Below are positions 51,845 through 61,206 of a DNA stretch of 64,000 nucleotides, in pieces; position 1 is the stretch's first letter, and each line of letters begins with the position of its first letter. Source of the stretch: Candidatus Binatia bacterium (GTDB lineage Bacteria; Desulfobacterota; Binatia; UBA12015); assembly GCA_029248525.1 (NCBI GenBank), contig JAQWJE010000049.1:248001-312000 (forward strand), given 5' to 3'. Position numbers and translations under genes: made by a program. The notes beneath the pieces were generated by a model that was not told where the DNA came from, ran no database searches, and saw nothing but the letters and a program-made list of their open reading frames with translations.

Positions 51845-53560
51845 TCAGGAACTCGGATACAAGGAGGGAAGCGGTGCCGAACCACTTTCGGGCCGCCCGG
51901 CACTTTTTGTTCGGGCGACTGATCGAAAAGCTGCGGCCATGGCCTTTCCCGACCAGGGCTCAGCATCCTGACCATAGAGTGATTGGTTCAGCTCGCGCAG
52001 GGCGGCTGAAAGGGGCTCGTCCCCGAGTCCTTTCCCGATCTCGATCAGGCTGTTGCAACCTGTCCGCGGCATAACCGCCTCCGCCCACTTCAGGAAGGCG
52101 GTTCTTGCTCCTTGCGCGTCGGATATTCGACAGGCCGACAGAACATCTCGCCGCAGAAGCCTGGGGGATCGGATCCCGGATTGCCGACGTTGACGCAATC
52201 GCAGGAGGACCAGGGTCACCAGGCCTATCCCCCCAAGCATCAAGGCGATCGCCATGGCCGCAGTTCTCCCGGGTAGTGCGAGAGCCGTTGTTTTCGGCAG
52301 CGGATTGTTCGGTGGGATTGGAGCTTTCGCCATTGCTTCGGCCGGAGCGGATGGAACGCCGGCCTGACCGATCGGTGGCAGAATTTCGAAGCTTCGGGCG
52401 GGCAGCCGTGCGACCTTGGCTTCCTCCGCATCGATATCGAACCATTTTATTTCCACCGCCGGAAATTCCAGGGTGCCGGCGGCGGTGGGTACAATGGAGA
52501 CGCTCTCTTCACGGACCGAGATCGTTCCATCGGCTGTGGGGCGTGTTCCCTGCCGGGTCCCTTCCGCATATTGACGTGCTCCGGTCGGGCCCGGAATGAC
52601 GAAGGCGGGGAGCTGCTCGGAAGTGGCGCCGAGAACGCGCAGCGTTACCGTGCGCGTCAGCGCGTCACCCAGGCGAAGGTCGCCACTTTCGGCACTCCAG
52701 ACTTCACCCAGCTGAACAAGTTTGGCCGGCAGAAACCAACCCTCGGTCGAATCCGGTCGAGCACGAACCTCGAATGTGATCGGATTGGAGGCGACACGGC
52801 GCAGCGGGCCACTCAGGCTGGCACGATCGAAGAAATCGTTGAAAAAGCCTCTGGTGCGCCGGCGGTTGGCCCCGGGTTTCGGTTGCATGCGTGCTTCGAG
52901 GATCGCCGGTGCGATCTGCAGCGTACCCGGTTCCTCGGGAGTAATCCGGAACTGCTGCTCGTGGAGATTGTAGCGCTGGCCATCAAGGATGACTTCGCTG
53001 GAGGTGCTATCGCCGGAGGATTCTATTTCTGCGCCGGGGACTTCCGGAGGGCGCAGCGTTCCGCTCTGCATCTTCCCCTGATCGTAGACCCGGACGGTAT
53101 AAAGAACCTCGGCGCCGACAAAACCCTCAGCGGTCTCGATTTCGGCTTCGACAAAAAGCTCCGGCCGGGAGTCGGTTTCACCCTGAGGGAGCGCGACCAT
53201 CCTGATCGCAATCGGGGCGGTGGTCTCGGCACCGACTCGCAGGGAGGGAATCGCGGATACGCCCGCGTCATTGGGCAAAAGAACGACGACCCAGTCCATG
53301 CTCTCGCTGCGGTCGCCATTGATAATCTGAACTTGCTGGCTCCGCCGGACATCGAGCACCTGAAAATCCTTTTCCAGAACTCGAAAATCGGGCTCTCGCG
53401 CCGAGGAAAGATCATCCTGCCGGATGGTGAGCGTGATCGTTTCGCCAGGCAGAACCTCCTGACGGTCAACATTGGCCTGAAGTGCGGCGTCTGCTGGAGA
53501 GGCAAAGGCAAGAATCGCGGTAAGGAGTGCCATCGCCAGAGATTTTCGATCAAGGGTCAT
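51845..53560 (-). CDS. batD: BatD-like exported protein
   Basis: A 571-residue protein with a signal peptide (residues 1-26), several beta-sandwich domains (VDRQEVLPGETITLTIRQDD; YTVRVYDQGKMQSGTLRPPE with VPGAEIE) and a C-terminal membrane helix near residue 460 (AAMAIALMLGGIGLVTLVLL) followed by a cytoplasmic helical tail. This is the layout of BatD/oxygen-tolerance proteins of the Bacteroides aerotolerance (Bat) system. It is the last gene of the moxR-DUF58-batAB operon, two bases after the BatB-like gene. The exact biochemical role of Bat proteins is still unclear; they are linked to envelope stress and MoxR function. Confidence 0.85.
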   Translation of the reverse strand: MTLDRKSLAMALLTAILAFASPADAALQANVDRQEVLPGETITLTIRQDDLSSAREPDFRVLEKDFQVLDVRRSQQVQIINGDRSESMDWVVVLLPNDAGVSAIPSLRVGAETTAPIAIRMVALPQGETDSRPELFVEAEIETAEGFVGAEVLYTVRVYDQGKMQSGTLRPPEVPGAEIESSGDSTSSEVILDGQRYNLHEQQFRITPEEPGTLQIAPAILEARMQPKPGANRRRTRGFFNDFFDRASLSGPLRRVASNPITFEVRARPDSTEGWFLPAKLVQLGEVWSAESGDLRLGDALTRTVTLRVLGATSEQLPAFVIPGPTGARQYAEGTRQGTRPTADGTISVREESVSIVPTAAGTLEFPAVEIKWFDIDAEEAKVARLPARSFEILPPIGQAGVPSAPAEAMAKAPIPPNNPLPKTTALALPGRTAAMAIALMLGGIGLVTLVLLRLRQRRQSGIRSPRLLRRDVLSACRISDAQGARTAFLKWAEAVMPRTGCNSLIEIGKGLGDEPLSAALRELNQSLYGQDAEPWSGKAMAAAFRSVARTKSAGRPESGSAPLPSLYPSS

Positions 53561-53562
53561 GA

Positions 53563-55317
53563 CTAGTATCCCTCCGTGGCATAGCGCCGTTCTGCGTAGC
53601 GGCGTCTGATCTTGGCACGAAGGAGGCCGGCCGGGTCCTGCGGAATTTGGCGTAGTTTCTGTTCACGGGCCTGCGCTTCTTCGGTGATCTCTTCGTTCAT
53701 GCGGGCCATCTGTTGTTCCCGCATGCTTCCTTGCTGGGCAGGTTCGGGTTCCGCTTCGGCGAGTGCCTTGTCGACCTCGTCGCCAAGGTCCTCTTCTTCA
53801 CGGGCGGCTTCCTCGACACTATCCTCGGATCCATCCTGTGGTTCGTCCTCGCCTTCGGCGGGGGAGCCCTCCGAGGGCTGTTCACCGCTTTCACCGTTCT
53901 GCTGCGAGTCGGCATTCTCGCCTTCCGAACCTTCCTGCGGTTCGCCCTCCTGCCCGGAGCCTTCTTCATCCTTGGGTTCTCCGTCTTCCTGCCCTTCGGA
54001 TTCCTGCTCCTGCTCCTGCTGTTGCTCCTCGAGAATACTCTTCACAAGATCTCGATTAAATGTTGCATCCTCGTGTTCGGGTTGGCTGGCGAGAACGTCT
54101 TCGTAGGTGGCCAGAGCCGTCTCCAAATCCCCCTGGCGCGCAAGAGCATTGGCACGATTATAGAGGTTCTCGTCGCCTTCGAGTGCCGCATAGCCCTCGG
54201 CGGCTGCCTCGAAATCGCCGGCGCCATAAAGAGATGCCGCTCGCCAATCAGCAGCGTCAAAGAGTTCGGCGGCTTGCGCTTTTCGCTCCTCCTCGAATGC
54301 GACGGCCCCCTGTTCGTCTCGGCTCGCCCATAGGTCGTCCCAGAGCGATGCTTCGGCACGGTCAGGTGCCGCGAGGGAGATTCCAAGCAGGAGAGCAATC
54401 AGCCACCCGCGTCGGAAGGCGAGTGGGGCAAAAAGCAGGGGTACGAAAACCAACCAGATTCCTGCATCGTTCCAGACCTCGAGAGTCAGTTGCGTGTCCT
54501 GTTCGCCAAACCCGTAGGTCACCGGGTCGACCAGGACCGTATCGATATCCTGGCTGTCGACCCGTGTTTGGACGAACGATCCGCCACCGGCCGCGGCAAT
54601 GGCGCGTAAGCCACCATCCTCTTCTCCAAAGCCGATCGCCGAAACCCGAAAACCCTGGTCGCGTGCCCGTTCTGCGGCCCGCAATTCGGCCGGCTTTGCT
54701 TCGCCGCGATCCGAGAGCAGGATGATGCGGCCCGTGCCGGTCTCGGTCTGGGCCAGAAGGTCAGCGGCTGCAGCAATCGCCCGGTCCGGACGGCTGCTCG
54801 CTCCGGGCATCAGGTCGGTTGCCAATAGAGGCACCATCTCTTCAATGACTTGAATATCCTCGGTGAGCGGAACGGCGACGAATGGCTCCTCGGCGTAGAC
54901 GATGAGACCGTTTTGCTGGTCTGCATTGGCGGCGAGAAGGTCAAAGATCTCATAACGAGCGCGTGCCAGCCGAGACGGGCTGAGGTCGGTCCGGTCCATG
55001 GAGCCGGACATATCAAGTGCGATCACTGTGGGGTTGCGACCAATTTCTCCGGGGATCGAGATCTTGTCCCAAGTGGGTCCGGCGAGCGCCACGGCAGTAG
55101 CCAGCCATGTGATTGCGGCCAGATATAAGGGCCACCGATGACGTCCATGCCCTCCATCGATGACCAGATGTTTGAGGAGGTGCGCATCAACCAAAGCTCG
55201 CCAGGAACTGCCGTTTTTTTCGCGGCGGAAGGCCAGCCCGACCAAAAGGGCCGCGGGCAGAATCGCCCCAAGCCAGAGGGGGCGAAGGAAGTGGAAGCTC
55301 TCCGGAATCAGGTCCAT
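53563..55317 (-). CDS. BatB/BatC-like VWA-TPR fusion protein
   Basis: A 584-residue protein. Residues 1-90 have two hydrophobic helices; residues 95-265 are a von Willebrand A domain with an intact MIDAS motif DMSGSMDR and PTVIALDMSGS. Two more membrane segments lie at about residues 285-325. Residues 340-440 are TPR-like helices (YGAGDFEAAAEGYAALEGDE, NLYNRANALARQGDLETALA), and residues 445-540 are a strongly acidic, low-complexity tail of E, G, Q, S and D. In other bacteria BatB (VWA) and BatC (TPR) are separate genes; here they are fused. It overlaps the BatA-like gene end by ten bases. Confidence 0.88.
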   Translation of the reverse strand: MDLIPESFHFLRPLWLGAILPAALLVGLAFRREKNGSSWRALVDAHLLKHLVIDGGHGRHRWPLYLAAITWLATAVALAGPTWDKISIPGEIGRNPTVIALDMSGSMDRTDLSPSRLARARYEIFDLLAANADQQNGLIVYAEEPFVAVPLTEDIQVIEEMVPLLATDLMPGASSRPDRAIAAAADLLAQTETGTGRIILLSDRGEAKPAELRAAERARDQGFRVSAIGFGEEDGGLRAIAAAGGGSFVQTRVDSQDIDTVLVDPVTYGFGEQDTQLTLEVWNDAGIWLVFVPLLFAPLAFRRGWLIALLLGISLAAPDRAEASLWDDLWASRDEQGAVAFEEERKAQAAELFDAADWRAASLYGAGDFEAAAEGYAALEGDENLYNRANALARQGDLETALATYEDVLASQPEHEDATFNRDLVKSILEEQQQEQEQESEGQEDGEPKDEEGSGQEGEPQEGSEGENADSQQNGESGEQPSEGSPAEGEDEPQDGSEDSVEEAAREEEDLGDEVDKALAEAEPEPAQQGSMREQQMARMNEEITEEAQAREQKLRQIPQDPAGLLRAKIRRRYAERRYATEGY

Positions 55318-56339
55318 GTCTGGTCCTCCGTCTCGGCAGCAGATCCTGTCGATGAGAACATGCCTGGCCGGGTGGCGGCGATCCCGAAACTCAGCACCAT
55401 GGTCAGTCCGAGCGGCCAGGCGAAAAGATCCTTGCGGGGGCGGGTGGTGCGGGGATCCCCGTCGGTCGGTTCAATGCGATCAATCTCCCGGTAGACCTGA
55501 GCGAGAGCTTCGGCATTGCGCGCGCGAAAATATTCGCCGCCAGTCGCATCCGCGATGTCTTGCAGAAGTTGCTCGTCGAGGTCCGCTGATGGGTTGACGA
55601 TTCGTCGGCCAAAGAGACCCTGACGGGAGCCGGTGTCGGCGCCTACGCCGATCGTATGAACTCGAATCCCTTCGGCGGCAGCCAGAGCGGCCGCTTCCCG
55701 TGGATCGAGGGCACCGGCATTGTTGGCGCCGTCGGTGAGGAGGATCAGCACACGACTATCCTCCGGTCTTTCTCTGAGTCGCAGGATCGATGTGCCCAAA
55801 GCATCTCCGATTGCGGTTTCCTGGCCGGGCAAGCCGACCTCCGCTTCGGCGAGAAATTCGCTGACGGTTTTACGGTCAAACGTAAGGGGCGCCTGCAGGT
55901 AGGCGCGCGTTCCGAAGAGGACGAGCCCGACCCGATCGCCTTTTCTCCGCGTCAGAAAGTCTTCCGCGACATGTTTGACGACGGTCAAGCGGTCCGCCCG
56001 ACGTCCTCCCATGGTGAAATCTTCGCGGGCCATGCTGCCGGAAAGATCGATGGCCAGCATGAGGTCACGACCGGCAGCCGGGAGGCTCCGCGGCGCACCC
56101 ACATGGACAGGCCTTGCCGCCGCCGTCACCAGAAGAATCCAGGCCAGGCTGGCGGCGAGCAGAAGCACCAAATTGGCCCCTCGCACTCGGCCGGAAAGAG
56201 TGCGCGTTTCGGCAAGGTCATCGAAGAAGGGCACCCGAAGCGATCCCGTCCGCGTCAACGGCGCGGGGGAAAGAAAACGACGCACGAGAAATGGCAAGGG
56301 GAGCAAGAGGAAGATCCATGGCCAGTTGAATTCGATCAT
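55308..56339 (-). CDS. batA: BatA-like VWA membrane protein
   Basis: A 343-residue protein with N-terminal helices (WIFLLLPLPFLVRRFLSPAP and LVLLLAASLAWILLVTAA), a VWA domain with MIDAS DLSGSMAREDF (residues about 100-110) and LILLTDGANNAGALDPRE, and a C-terminal membrane helix. This is the classical BatA/YfbK-type arrangement. The Bat complex is thought to act with MoxR and DUF58 proteins in metal insertion or protein folding at the membrane. ATG 56339 follows GGAGGAATCT; the GTG 18 bases upstream is the alternative. It overlaps the DUF4381 gene end. Confidence 0.88.
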   Translation of the reverse strand: MIEFNWPWIFLLLPLPFLVRRFLSPAPLTRTGSLRVPFFDDLAETRTLSGRVRGANLVLLLAASLAWILLVTAAARPVHVGAPRSLPAAGRDLMLAIDLSGSMAREDFTMGGRRADRLTVVKHVAEDFLTRRKGDRVGLVLFGTRAYLQAPLTFDRKTVSEFLAEAEVGLPGQETAIGDALGTSILRLRERPEDSRVLILLTDGANNAGALDPREAAALAAAEGIRVHTIGVGADTGSRQGLFGRRIVNPSADLDEQLLQDIADATGGEYFRARNAEALAQVYREIDRIEPTDGDPRTTRPRKDLFAWPLGLTMVLSFGIAATRPGMFSSTGSAAETEDQTWT

Positions 56340-56812
56340 AGATTCCTCCGAATCCACCTGCGTGTGGCGGTAATCAGCTGCTCTCGAGTTGCGTCGTTTG
56401 ATGCGACGGGGTCTGCTTGCGGTGCATAGGGAGCCTCTGCGAGCAGGGCGAAAACAGGTTCCGGCGAGTTTTCGCCGTGCGCTCGCAGGAATTGTTCCCA
56501 GGCTTGTCCGTGCAGGCTCGCGACATCGCTTGCGCCGAAGCGCAGGATGGCCGCTCGTCGCAAGAGTTCCGAAAACCCGGTGGCGAGCTCTTGCAGTCCC
56601 GAAGCGTCCGCTACCAACTGATCAAGTTCGCGCAGGGCCATTCGCTGCGCGCTGCGTTGCCGTTGCCGTCGAACGTAAACGACCAACAGGCAGGCGGCGA
56701 CGGCTAGAAGGGCGAGAATCCACCATCCGGGCGCCGGAATCCAGGAGGAGATCGGGGCCGGCAAGTGGATGTCGCGCAGGCTGGCGAGAGGGTCTGTCGC
56801 GGGCGCGTTCAT
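56336..56812 (-). CDS. DUF4381 membrane protein of the Bat operon
   Basis: A 158-residue single-pass membrane protein; helix at residues 25-50 (SWIPAPGWWILALLAVAACL) preceded by LASLRDIHLPAPISSW, the DUF4381 signature, and a cytoplasmic helical tail with SELLRRAAILRFGASDVASL and GQAWEQFL. It is regularly found between DUF58 and BatA genes, as here, and overlaps both neighbours by four bases. Function is unknown; it probably links the VWA proteins and MoxR. Confidence 0.85.
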   Translation of the reverse strand: MNAPATDPLASLRDIHLPAPISSWIPAPGWWILALLAVAACLLVVYVRRQRQRSAQRMALRELDQLVADASGLQELATGFSELLRRAAILRFGASDVASLHGQAWEQFLRAHGENSPEPVFALLAEAPYAPQADPVASNDATREQLITATRRWIRRNL

Positions 56813-57756
56813 CGTCGCAGCCTTCCCCCACTCGTGGGTGCTGCGTGCTGAAAGATTCTTTTTCGTGCGATGAGATCTCGCGGGGCATCGTTGGTGCCCA
56901 AAAGAAATATGCCGATCCGACGGTTACGACAGACCCGTGCGAGGTAGTCCTTCCGTTTTGCGAAACGTTCGGCCCAGGCCTCGCGCAGGCTGTGGTCGCG
57001 ACCGCCGACCGTCAGAACCTTTTCTCCATCACTGACCTTGAGTCCGTCGGCATCGGGTAAATGACTTTCCAGCGGATCGTGAAGCAGGACGCAGCGAAGA
57101 TCGGCTCGCATGGAGAGCCGCCCCAATGCCTTCTCTGCGCCGATACCGAAATCCTGAAAGTCGCTGAGAATAAATACGAGTGCGCCAGAGGAGATGATTC
57201 GCTCGAGCCGCTCGAGACCATCTTGCAGGGACAAACTGCCGCCAAGATTTTCTTCTGCAGTCGCGTCAGCGACGCGACGCAGGAACTCGTGTAGTTGGGC
57301 AGCGCTCCTGGCGGGGCGAATCTCGCGGGTTCCGTTGACCCCGAGAATCAGACCGCCGACGCGGTCGCCGGCGTCCTTGGCTGCCCAGGCGAGAGAAGCG
57401 GTGGCGCGGGCTGCCTGTACTGATTTGAATGCGCCTCGTGTGCCGAAACGCATATCGGATCTCTGGTCGATCAGGAAATATACGGGTCGTTCGCGCTCTT
57501 CTTCAAAAAGTTTGGTGTGGACCTGACCCGTGCGGGCGGTGACGCGCCAGTCGATGGCTCGGATATCGTCGCCCGCCTGGTAGAGACGGGTTTCGTCGAA
57601 TTCCATGCCGCGACCGCGAAAACTGGATTCGTAGGGGCCTGCCTGGCGACTCCGAACCCGTAGCGACGGTTTGGCAGTGCCGCTGCCGGGCTGGTTGCGA
57701 AATCGCGACAACTCCGCGGGAGTTGCCTGAACGCCGGTGAGATCATTCTTTTGCAC
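56809..57756 (-). CDS. DUF58 domain protein (MoxR-associated)
   Basis: A 315-residue DUF58 protein. Its signature is RGRGMEFDETRLYQAGDDIR followed by AIDWRVTARTGQVHTKLFEE and ERPVYFLIDQRSDMRFGTRG, the last being a degenerate VWA/MIDAS-like site. Unlike many DUF58 proteins it has no membrane helices at the N-terminus. It is translated from a GTG at 57756, 17 bases after the moxR stop, and its stop overlaps the DUF4381 start. It acts with MoxR in the Bat system. Confidence 0.88.
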   Translation of the reverse strand: MQKNDLTGVQATPAELSRFRNQPGSGTAKPSLRVRSRQAGPYESSFRGRGMEFDETRLYQAGDDIRAIDWRVTARTGQVHTKLFEEERERPVYFLIDQRSDMRFGTRGAFKSVQAARATASLAWAAKDAGDRVGGLILGVNGTREIRPARSAAQLHEFLRRVADATAEENLGGSLSLQDGLERLERIISSGALVFILSDFQDFGIGAEKALGRLSMRADLRCVLLHDPLESHLPDADGLKVSDGEKVLTVGGRDHSLREAWAERFAKRKDYLARVCRNRRIGIFLLGTNDAPRDLIARKRIFQHAAPTSGGRLRR

Positions 57757-57773
57757 GGTGAGCTTTCCGGGTC

Positions 57774-58769
57774 TCAGGCGAGAGGAACCTTCTGGATCAG
57801 GGTGTCGAGCAACCCGTCGGTGGTTTGTCCGTCTGCTTCTGCTTCAAATGTGAGCAGGATGCGGTGGCGCAGAACATCTTTTGCGACGGCTTGCACATGG
57901 TCGGGGGTGACAAACTCGGCGCCTTCGAGCCAGGCATGCGCGCGTGCGCAGCGATCGAGAGAAATCGTGCCTCGGGGGCTCGCCCCGCATCGTACGGCTT
58001 GTCCCAGAGCCGCGTCGTAGGCACCCGGGTTTCGCGTCGCAAGAACCAACTGCACCATATATTCTTCAAGGGCCGGTGATACGAAAAGGTCGAGCGCTTC
58101 ACGTCGCGCAGCGAAAATCGTCTTTTGCGAGACGTGATCGAATGCGGGCTGGTCGTTTCCGCGGGCTTCCTCCCGCACCAGCGAGAGGATCTTTCGCTCG
58201 GCATCGGCGTCCGGGTAGCCAATTTGCACATACATCAGGAACCGGTCGAGTTGCGCTTCGGGCAAGGGATAGGTCCCTTCCTGCTCGATAGGGTTCTGTG
58301 TCGCCATCACCAGAAATAATTCCGGAAGTGGGTAGGTCTTTCGTCCGACGGTGACCTGCCGCTCGGCCATGGCTTCGAGCAGGGCACTCTGGACCTTGGC
58401 TGGGGCACGGTTGATCTCGTCGGCGAGGACCAGATTATGAAAGAGCGGTCCTTGCTCGAAGCGGAAGCTCCCATCCTCGGGGCGGTAGACATCGGTGCCC
58501 GTCAGGTCTGCGGGAAGCAGATCCGGAGTGAATTGAATGCGATGGTCGCCCGCATCGATGGCGCGGGATAGTTCGCGGATTGCCTTGGTTTTTGCCAATC
58601 CCGGAGCTCCTTCAACCAGGAGGTGTCCATCGGCGATCAGGGCCTCGATCAAACGGTCCGTGAGAACCTTTTGCCCGACGATGCGGTCCTGCAGGTGGGT
58701 TCGCAGGTCGCGGATTTCTCTCCACGGCTCGCTGGTTTTGCTGTCGATGTCCAGGACCTTTTCACTCAT
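57774..58769 (-). CDS. MoxR-family AAA ATPase
   Basis: A 331-residue AAA+ ATPase. Walker A is LLVEGAPGLAKTKAIRELSR, Walker B is NLVLADEINRAPAKVQSALL, followed by FLVMATQNPIEQEGTYPLPE and AQLDRFLM, the MoxR signature. The C-terminal lid domain is complete. It is the first gene of the Bat operon. ATG 58769 is chosen; the 33-codon upstream extension has no family match. A palindrome (58866-58883) lies 97 bases upstream. Confidence 0.93.
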   Translation of the reverse strand: MSEKVLDIDSKTSEPWREIRDLRTHLQDRIVGQKVLTDRLIEALIADGHLLVEGAPGLAKTKAIRELSRAIDAGDHRIQFTPDLLPADLTGTDVYRPEDGSFRFEQGPLFHNLVLADEINRAPAKVQSALLEAMAERQVTVGRKTYPLPELFLVMATQNPIEQEGTYPLPEAQLDRFLMYVQIGYPDADAERKILSLVREEARGNDQPAFDHVSQKTIFAARREALDLFVSPALEEYMVQLVLATRNPGAYDAALGQAVRCGASPRGTISLDRCARAHAWLEGAEFVTPDHVQAVAKDVLRHRILLTFEAEADGQTTDGLLDTLIQKVPLA

Positions 58770-58865
58770 GCTCGTTTCCTCTCGTGGCAACTGCCGTCTT
58801 GACTGGCTGTGTTCGGACTTCGACGACGGCGCTGGGAAAAGTACCATGCCGGAGCCTTGCCGCAT

Positions 58866-58883
58866 CATGAATAATTGTTCATG
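58866..58883. promoter_or_regulatory. 18-base palindrome, probable operator
   Basis: CATGAA-TAATTG-TTCATG is symmetric at 16 of 18 positions (perfect 6-base arms). It lies in the 177-base divergent region between moxR and the large membrane protein gene at 58947. Its form suits a TetR- or MarR-type regulator. No regulator gene is near, so the binding protein is unknown. Confidence 0.45.
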
Positions 58884-58946
58884 TCCGTCGCCGAATGTCC
58901 CGACTCCGGGTTTTGTCCGCGGCTTCAGCTTCGCTAGGTTCGGGAC

Positions 58947-61151
58947 ATGTCCCAGCCAGCAGCGTCCGACAGCCGGATACGATTATGTCTGAAGAGCCTT
59001 TTGGCCTTGATCGTTTTTGCGGCTGCCACGCCATGGCTTTTGCGCCCCTGGTTTCTCGGCGACGATCTGCTGCCGGATAGTTCGCTGGCGCTGGGGTTGA
59101 TGGAGGACACCGACCTCTATCTGAACATCTGGATTCTCACCTGGGTTGCTCGGGCGGTGAGCGAGTTCCCCGAATTGATTTTTGGGGGCAATATATTTTT
59201 TCCGAGTCATAATGCGATCGCCGGGTCGGAGAATATGCTGGCTCATGTGCCGGTAACGGCGCCCGTCTGGATGTTTTCGGGGCAGGCCCTCACAGTCTTC
59301 AAGGCAATGGTGCTGGAGAGCTTCGCTCTTTCGGGTCTCGCGATGTGGGCTTTCGTCTATTTTCATACCCGCAGTTTTTCGGCAGCACTTCTGGCGGGAG
59401 CGGCTTTCACTTTCGCTCCATGGCGCGTGCAAAATCTTCCCCATCCCCAATACCTTGGCTTTCAATACCTCCCACTGGCCCTGCTGGGCGTGGATCTCTG
59501 GCTGGCGCAACGCCGCTGGCCGGGGCTGGTTGTGCTTGCGTTCGGTTTGGCATTGCAGGCACTCGCATGCCTCTATCTCGGCTATTTCACGTTCTTGCTG
59601 GTCCCGCTCTACGTGGTGGTTCGGCTCGCCCAGACGCCGGATGCGAGGATCCAAGCCGCTCTCGGCCTTCTGCTGGCGGGTCTGATCGGCGTGGCAGCGA
59701 CCTTGCCGGTCGCATTTCCCTACCTGGCAGCTCGGGATAGCGGCATGATCGACGCCTGGAGTCTGGCGGCATCGGGCGACTGGTCCTTCGAGTGGTGGTG
59801 GTATGCAGGCGCACCGTTCGTCTTTCGGGTGGGTTGGCCTCTGCTGATCTTGCTGGGCGTCGATGCCCTGCTGCGAGGGGCTTCGCGATGGACTGCTGCA
59901 CGACGCCGATTGGAGCCTGTCGAAGTGGCGCTCTGGTGGATGATTCTGGGTGCGGCGTGGCTGTCGACCGGACCTGCACCGCAGCTCTGGGGGGCGTGGT
60001 CTCTGCCAACGCCCTACGCGATCCTGCAGGACTGGATTCCCGGGTTTGCTCAACTCCGCGGTCCGGGACGCTTCTTCATGGTGGTCGCAGCAGGATTGGC
60101 TGCACTGGCAGGCTTCGCGGTGCAGCGCTTGCTCACGCACGCCGCCGGTTGGATGCACCTTGTGGTTCCGGTCGTCGGGTTGGGCGCGTTTTTGCTCGCG
60201 GGAGCGCCGCAACCCGCCCCGGTGTCGGCTGCCGGACTCTCCGCAGATTCGATGCGACCAGCCTACAAGCTCCTGCGAAACCGACCGCGCGCCGGGGGGA
60301 CCCTCGAGTTGCCGGCATCCGTGACGCCGAACGATATCCTCGGCAATTATCGGAATGCACGCTACATGATGGCGAGCACCCTGCATTGGCAACCACTGCT
60401 CAATGGTGTGACCGGTCATCCACCAGCTTTGGCAGATTTTTACGACTCTCTGACGCGAAGGTTACCTGATCCGCGGGCCTGGGAGGTGTTGATGGAGGTC
60501 GTCGACATCGACTTCCTCGTCATTCATGACAACGAGAAGAAGCCCTATCGCCCCTATGAAGCTCAGATCTGGCGCCCCTTGCCGAGAGGTCTGCATCGGG
60601 TCGCGCGTCTTGATCATACCGATATTTTTTCGGTCGGATTGTCCCCGCCCGCGGGTTGGTATGAAAAACTCATGCGGCAAGTTTCCGGGGAGGATCCTCT
60701 GACTTTTGGTGGGCTCTCCCGGGAGGTGCTATCGACAGAGTGTCGGCCTGCGGCAATTGATTCCGTCAATCTGCCTGAGGTCATCGCGATGGCGCCGGTC
60801 CCGTTGATCCTGCCGGTAGTTTTCCGCAACCAAAGTGCCTGCGATTGGCCTGCCTCCGCGGTCCACGATCGAGGTCTCGTCGGCCTGAGCTATCGTTGGC
60901 TTCGACCCGACGGCACCGATGTCACGTACCCGGGACCTGCATTTTCCCGGTTGATTCAGGATGTTGCAGCGGGGGCGACCGTGGCGAGTTCTGTCGTTGT
61001 TCAACCGGCTTCGGGCCCGGAAGGTCTTTGGACTCTCGAGGTGCAACTGGTGCAAAAAGGGGTGGACGAACCGCTGGCCGTTTCCCGTCATGAAGTGGAG
61101 CTTCGAGCTTTTTCGACGGCAAAGGCCTCCGGAGATCCTTTGCCCTCGTGA
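58947..61151 (+). CDS. Large multi-pass membrane protein, GT-C/YfhO-like
   Basis: A 734-residue protein with about eleven membrane segments in the first 420 residues and a soluble C-terminal domain of about 300 residues. The first loop has EDTDLYLNIWILTWVARAVS with an acidic pair near the first helix exit, and FFPSHNAIAGSENMLAHVPV, a loop typical of GT-C-type or YfhO-like membrane glycosyltransferases. The C-terminal part contains DIDFLVIHDNEKKPYRPYEA and a final beta-rich region. A glycosyltransferase role is inferred from topology only. It is divergent from moxR and runs in the same direction as feoA, 55 bases before its start. Confidence 0.65.
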   Translation: MSQPAASDSRIRLCLKSLLALIVFAAATPWLLRPWFLGDDLLPDSSLALGLMEDTDLYLNIWILTWVARAVSEFPELIFGGNIFFPSHNAIAGSENMLAHVPVTAPVWMFSGQALTVFKAMVLESFALSGLAMWAFVYFHTRSFSAALLAGAAFTFAPWRVQNLPHPQYLGFQYLPLALLGVDLWLAQRRWPGLVVLAFGLALQALACLYLGYFTFLLVPLYVVVRLAQTPDARIQAALGLLLAGLIGVAATLPVAFPYLAARDSGMIDAWSLAASGDWSFEWWWYAGAPFVFRVGWPLLILLGVDALLRGASRWTAARRRLEPVEVALWWMILGAAWLSTGPAPQLWGAWSLPTPYAILQDWIPGFAQLRGPGRFFMVVAAGLAALAGFAVQRLLTHAAGWMHLVVPVVGLGAFLLAGAPQPAPVSAAGLSADSMRPAYKLLRNRPRAGGTLELPASVTPNDILGNYRNARYMMASTLHWQPLLNGVTGHPPALADFYDSLTRRLPDPRAWEVLMEVVDIDFLVIHDNEKKPYRPYEAQIWRPLPRGLHRVARLDHTDIFSVGLSPPAGWYEKLMRQVSGEDPLTFGGLSREVLSTECRPAAIDSVNLPEVIAMAPVPLILPVVFRNQSACDWPASAVHDRGLVGLSYRWLRPDGTDVTYPGPAFSRLIQDVAAGATVASSVVVQPASGPEGLWTLEVQLVQKGVDEPLAVSRHEVELRAFSTAKASGDPLPS

Positions 61152-61206
61152 CGGCGGCGATTTGGCATGGCAAGTTGAAAGCCCAAGGATTAGGCAAAGA
61201 ACCATT

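Noticed and set aside
58983-60419. Minus-strand open frame of 478 codons opposite the large membrane protein gene
   Set aside because: Composition is the Arg/Gln/His-rich pattern of an antisense frame over hydrophobic codons.
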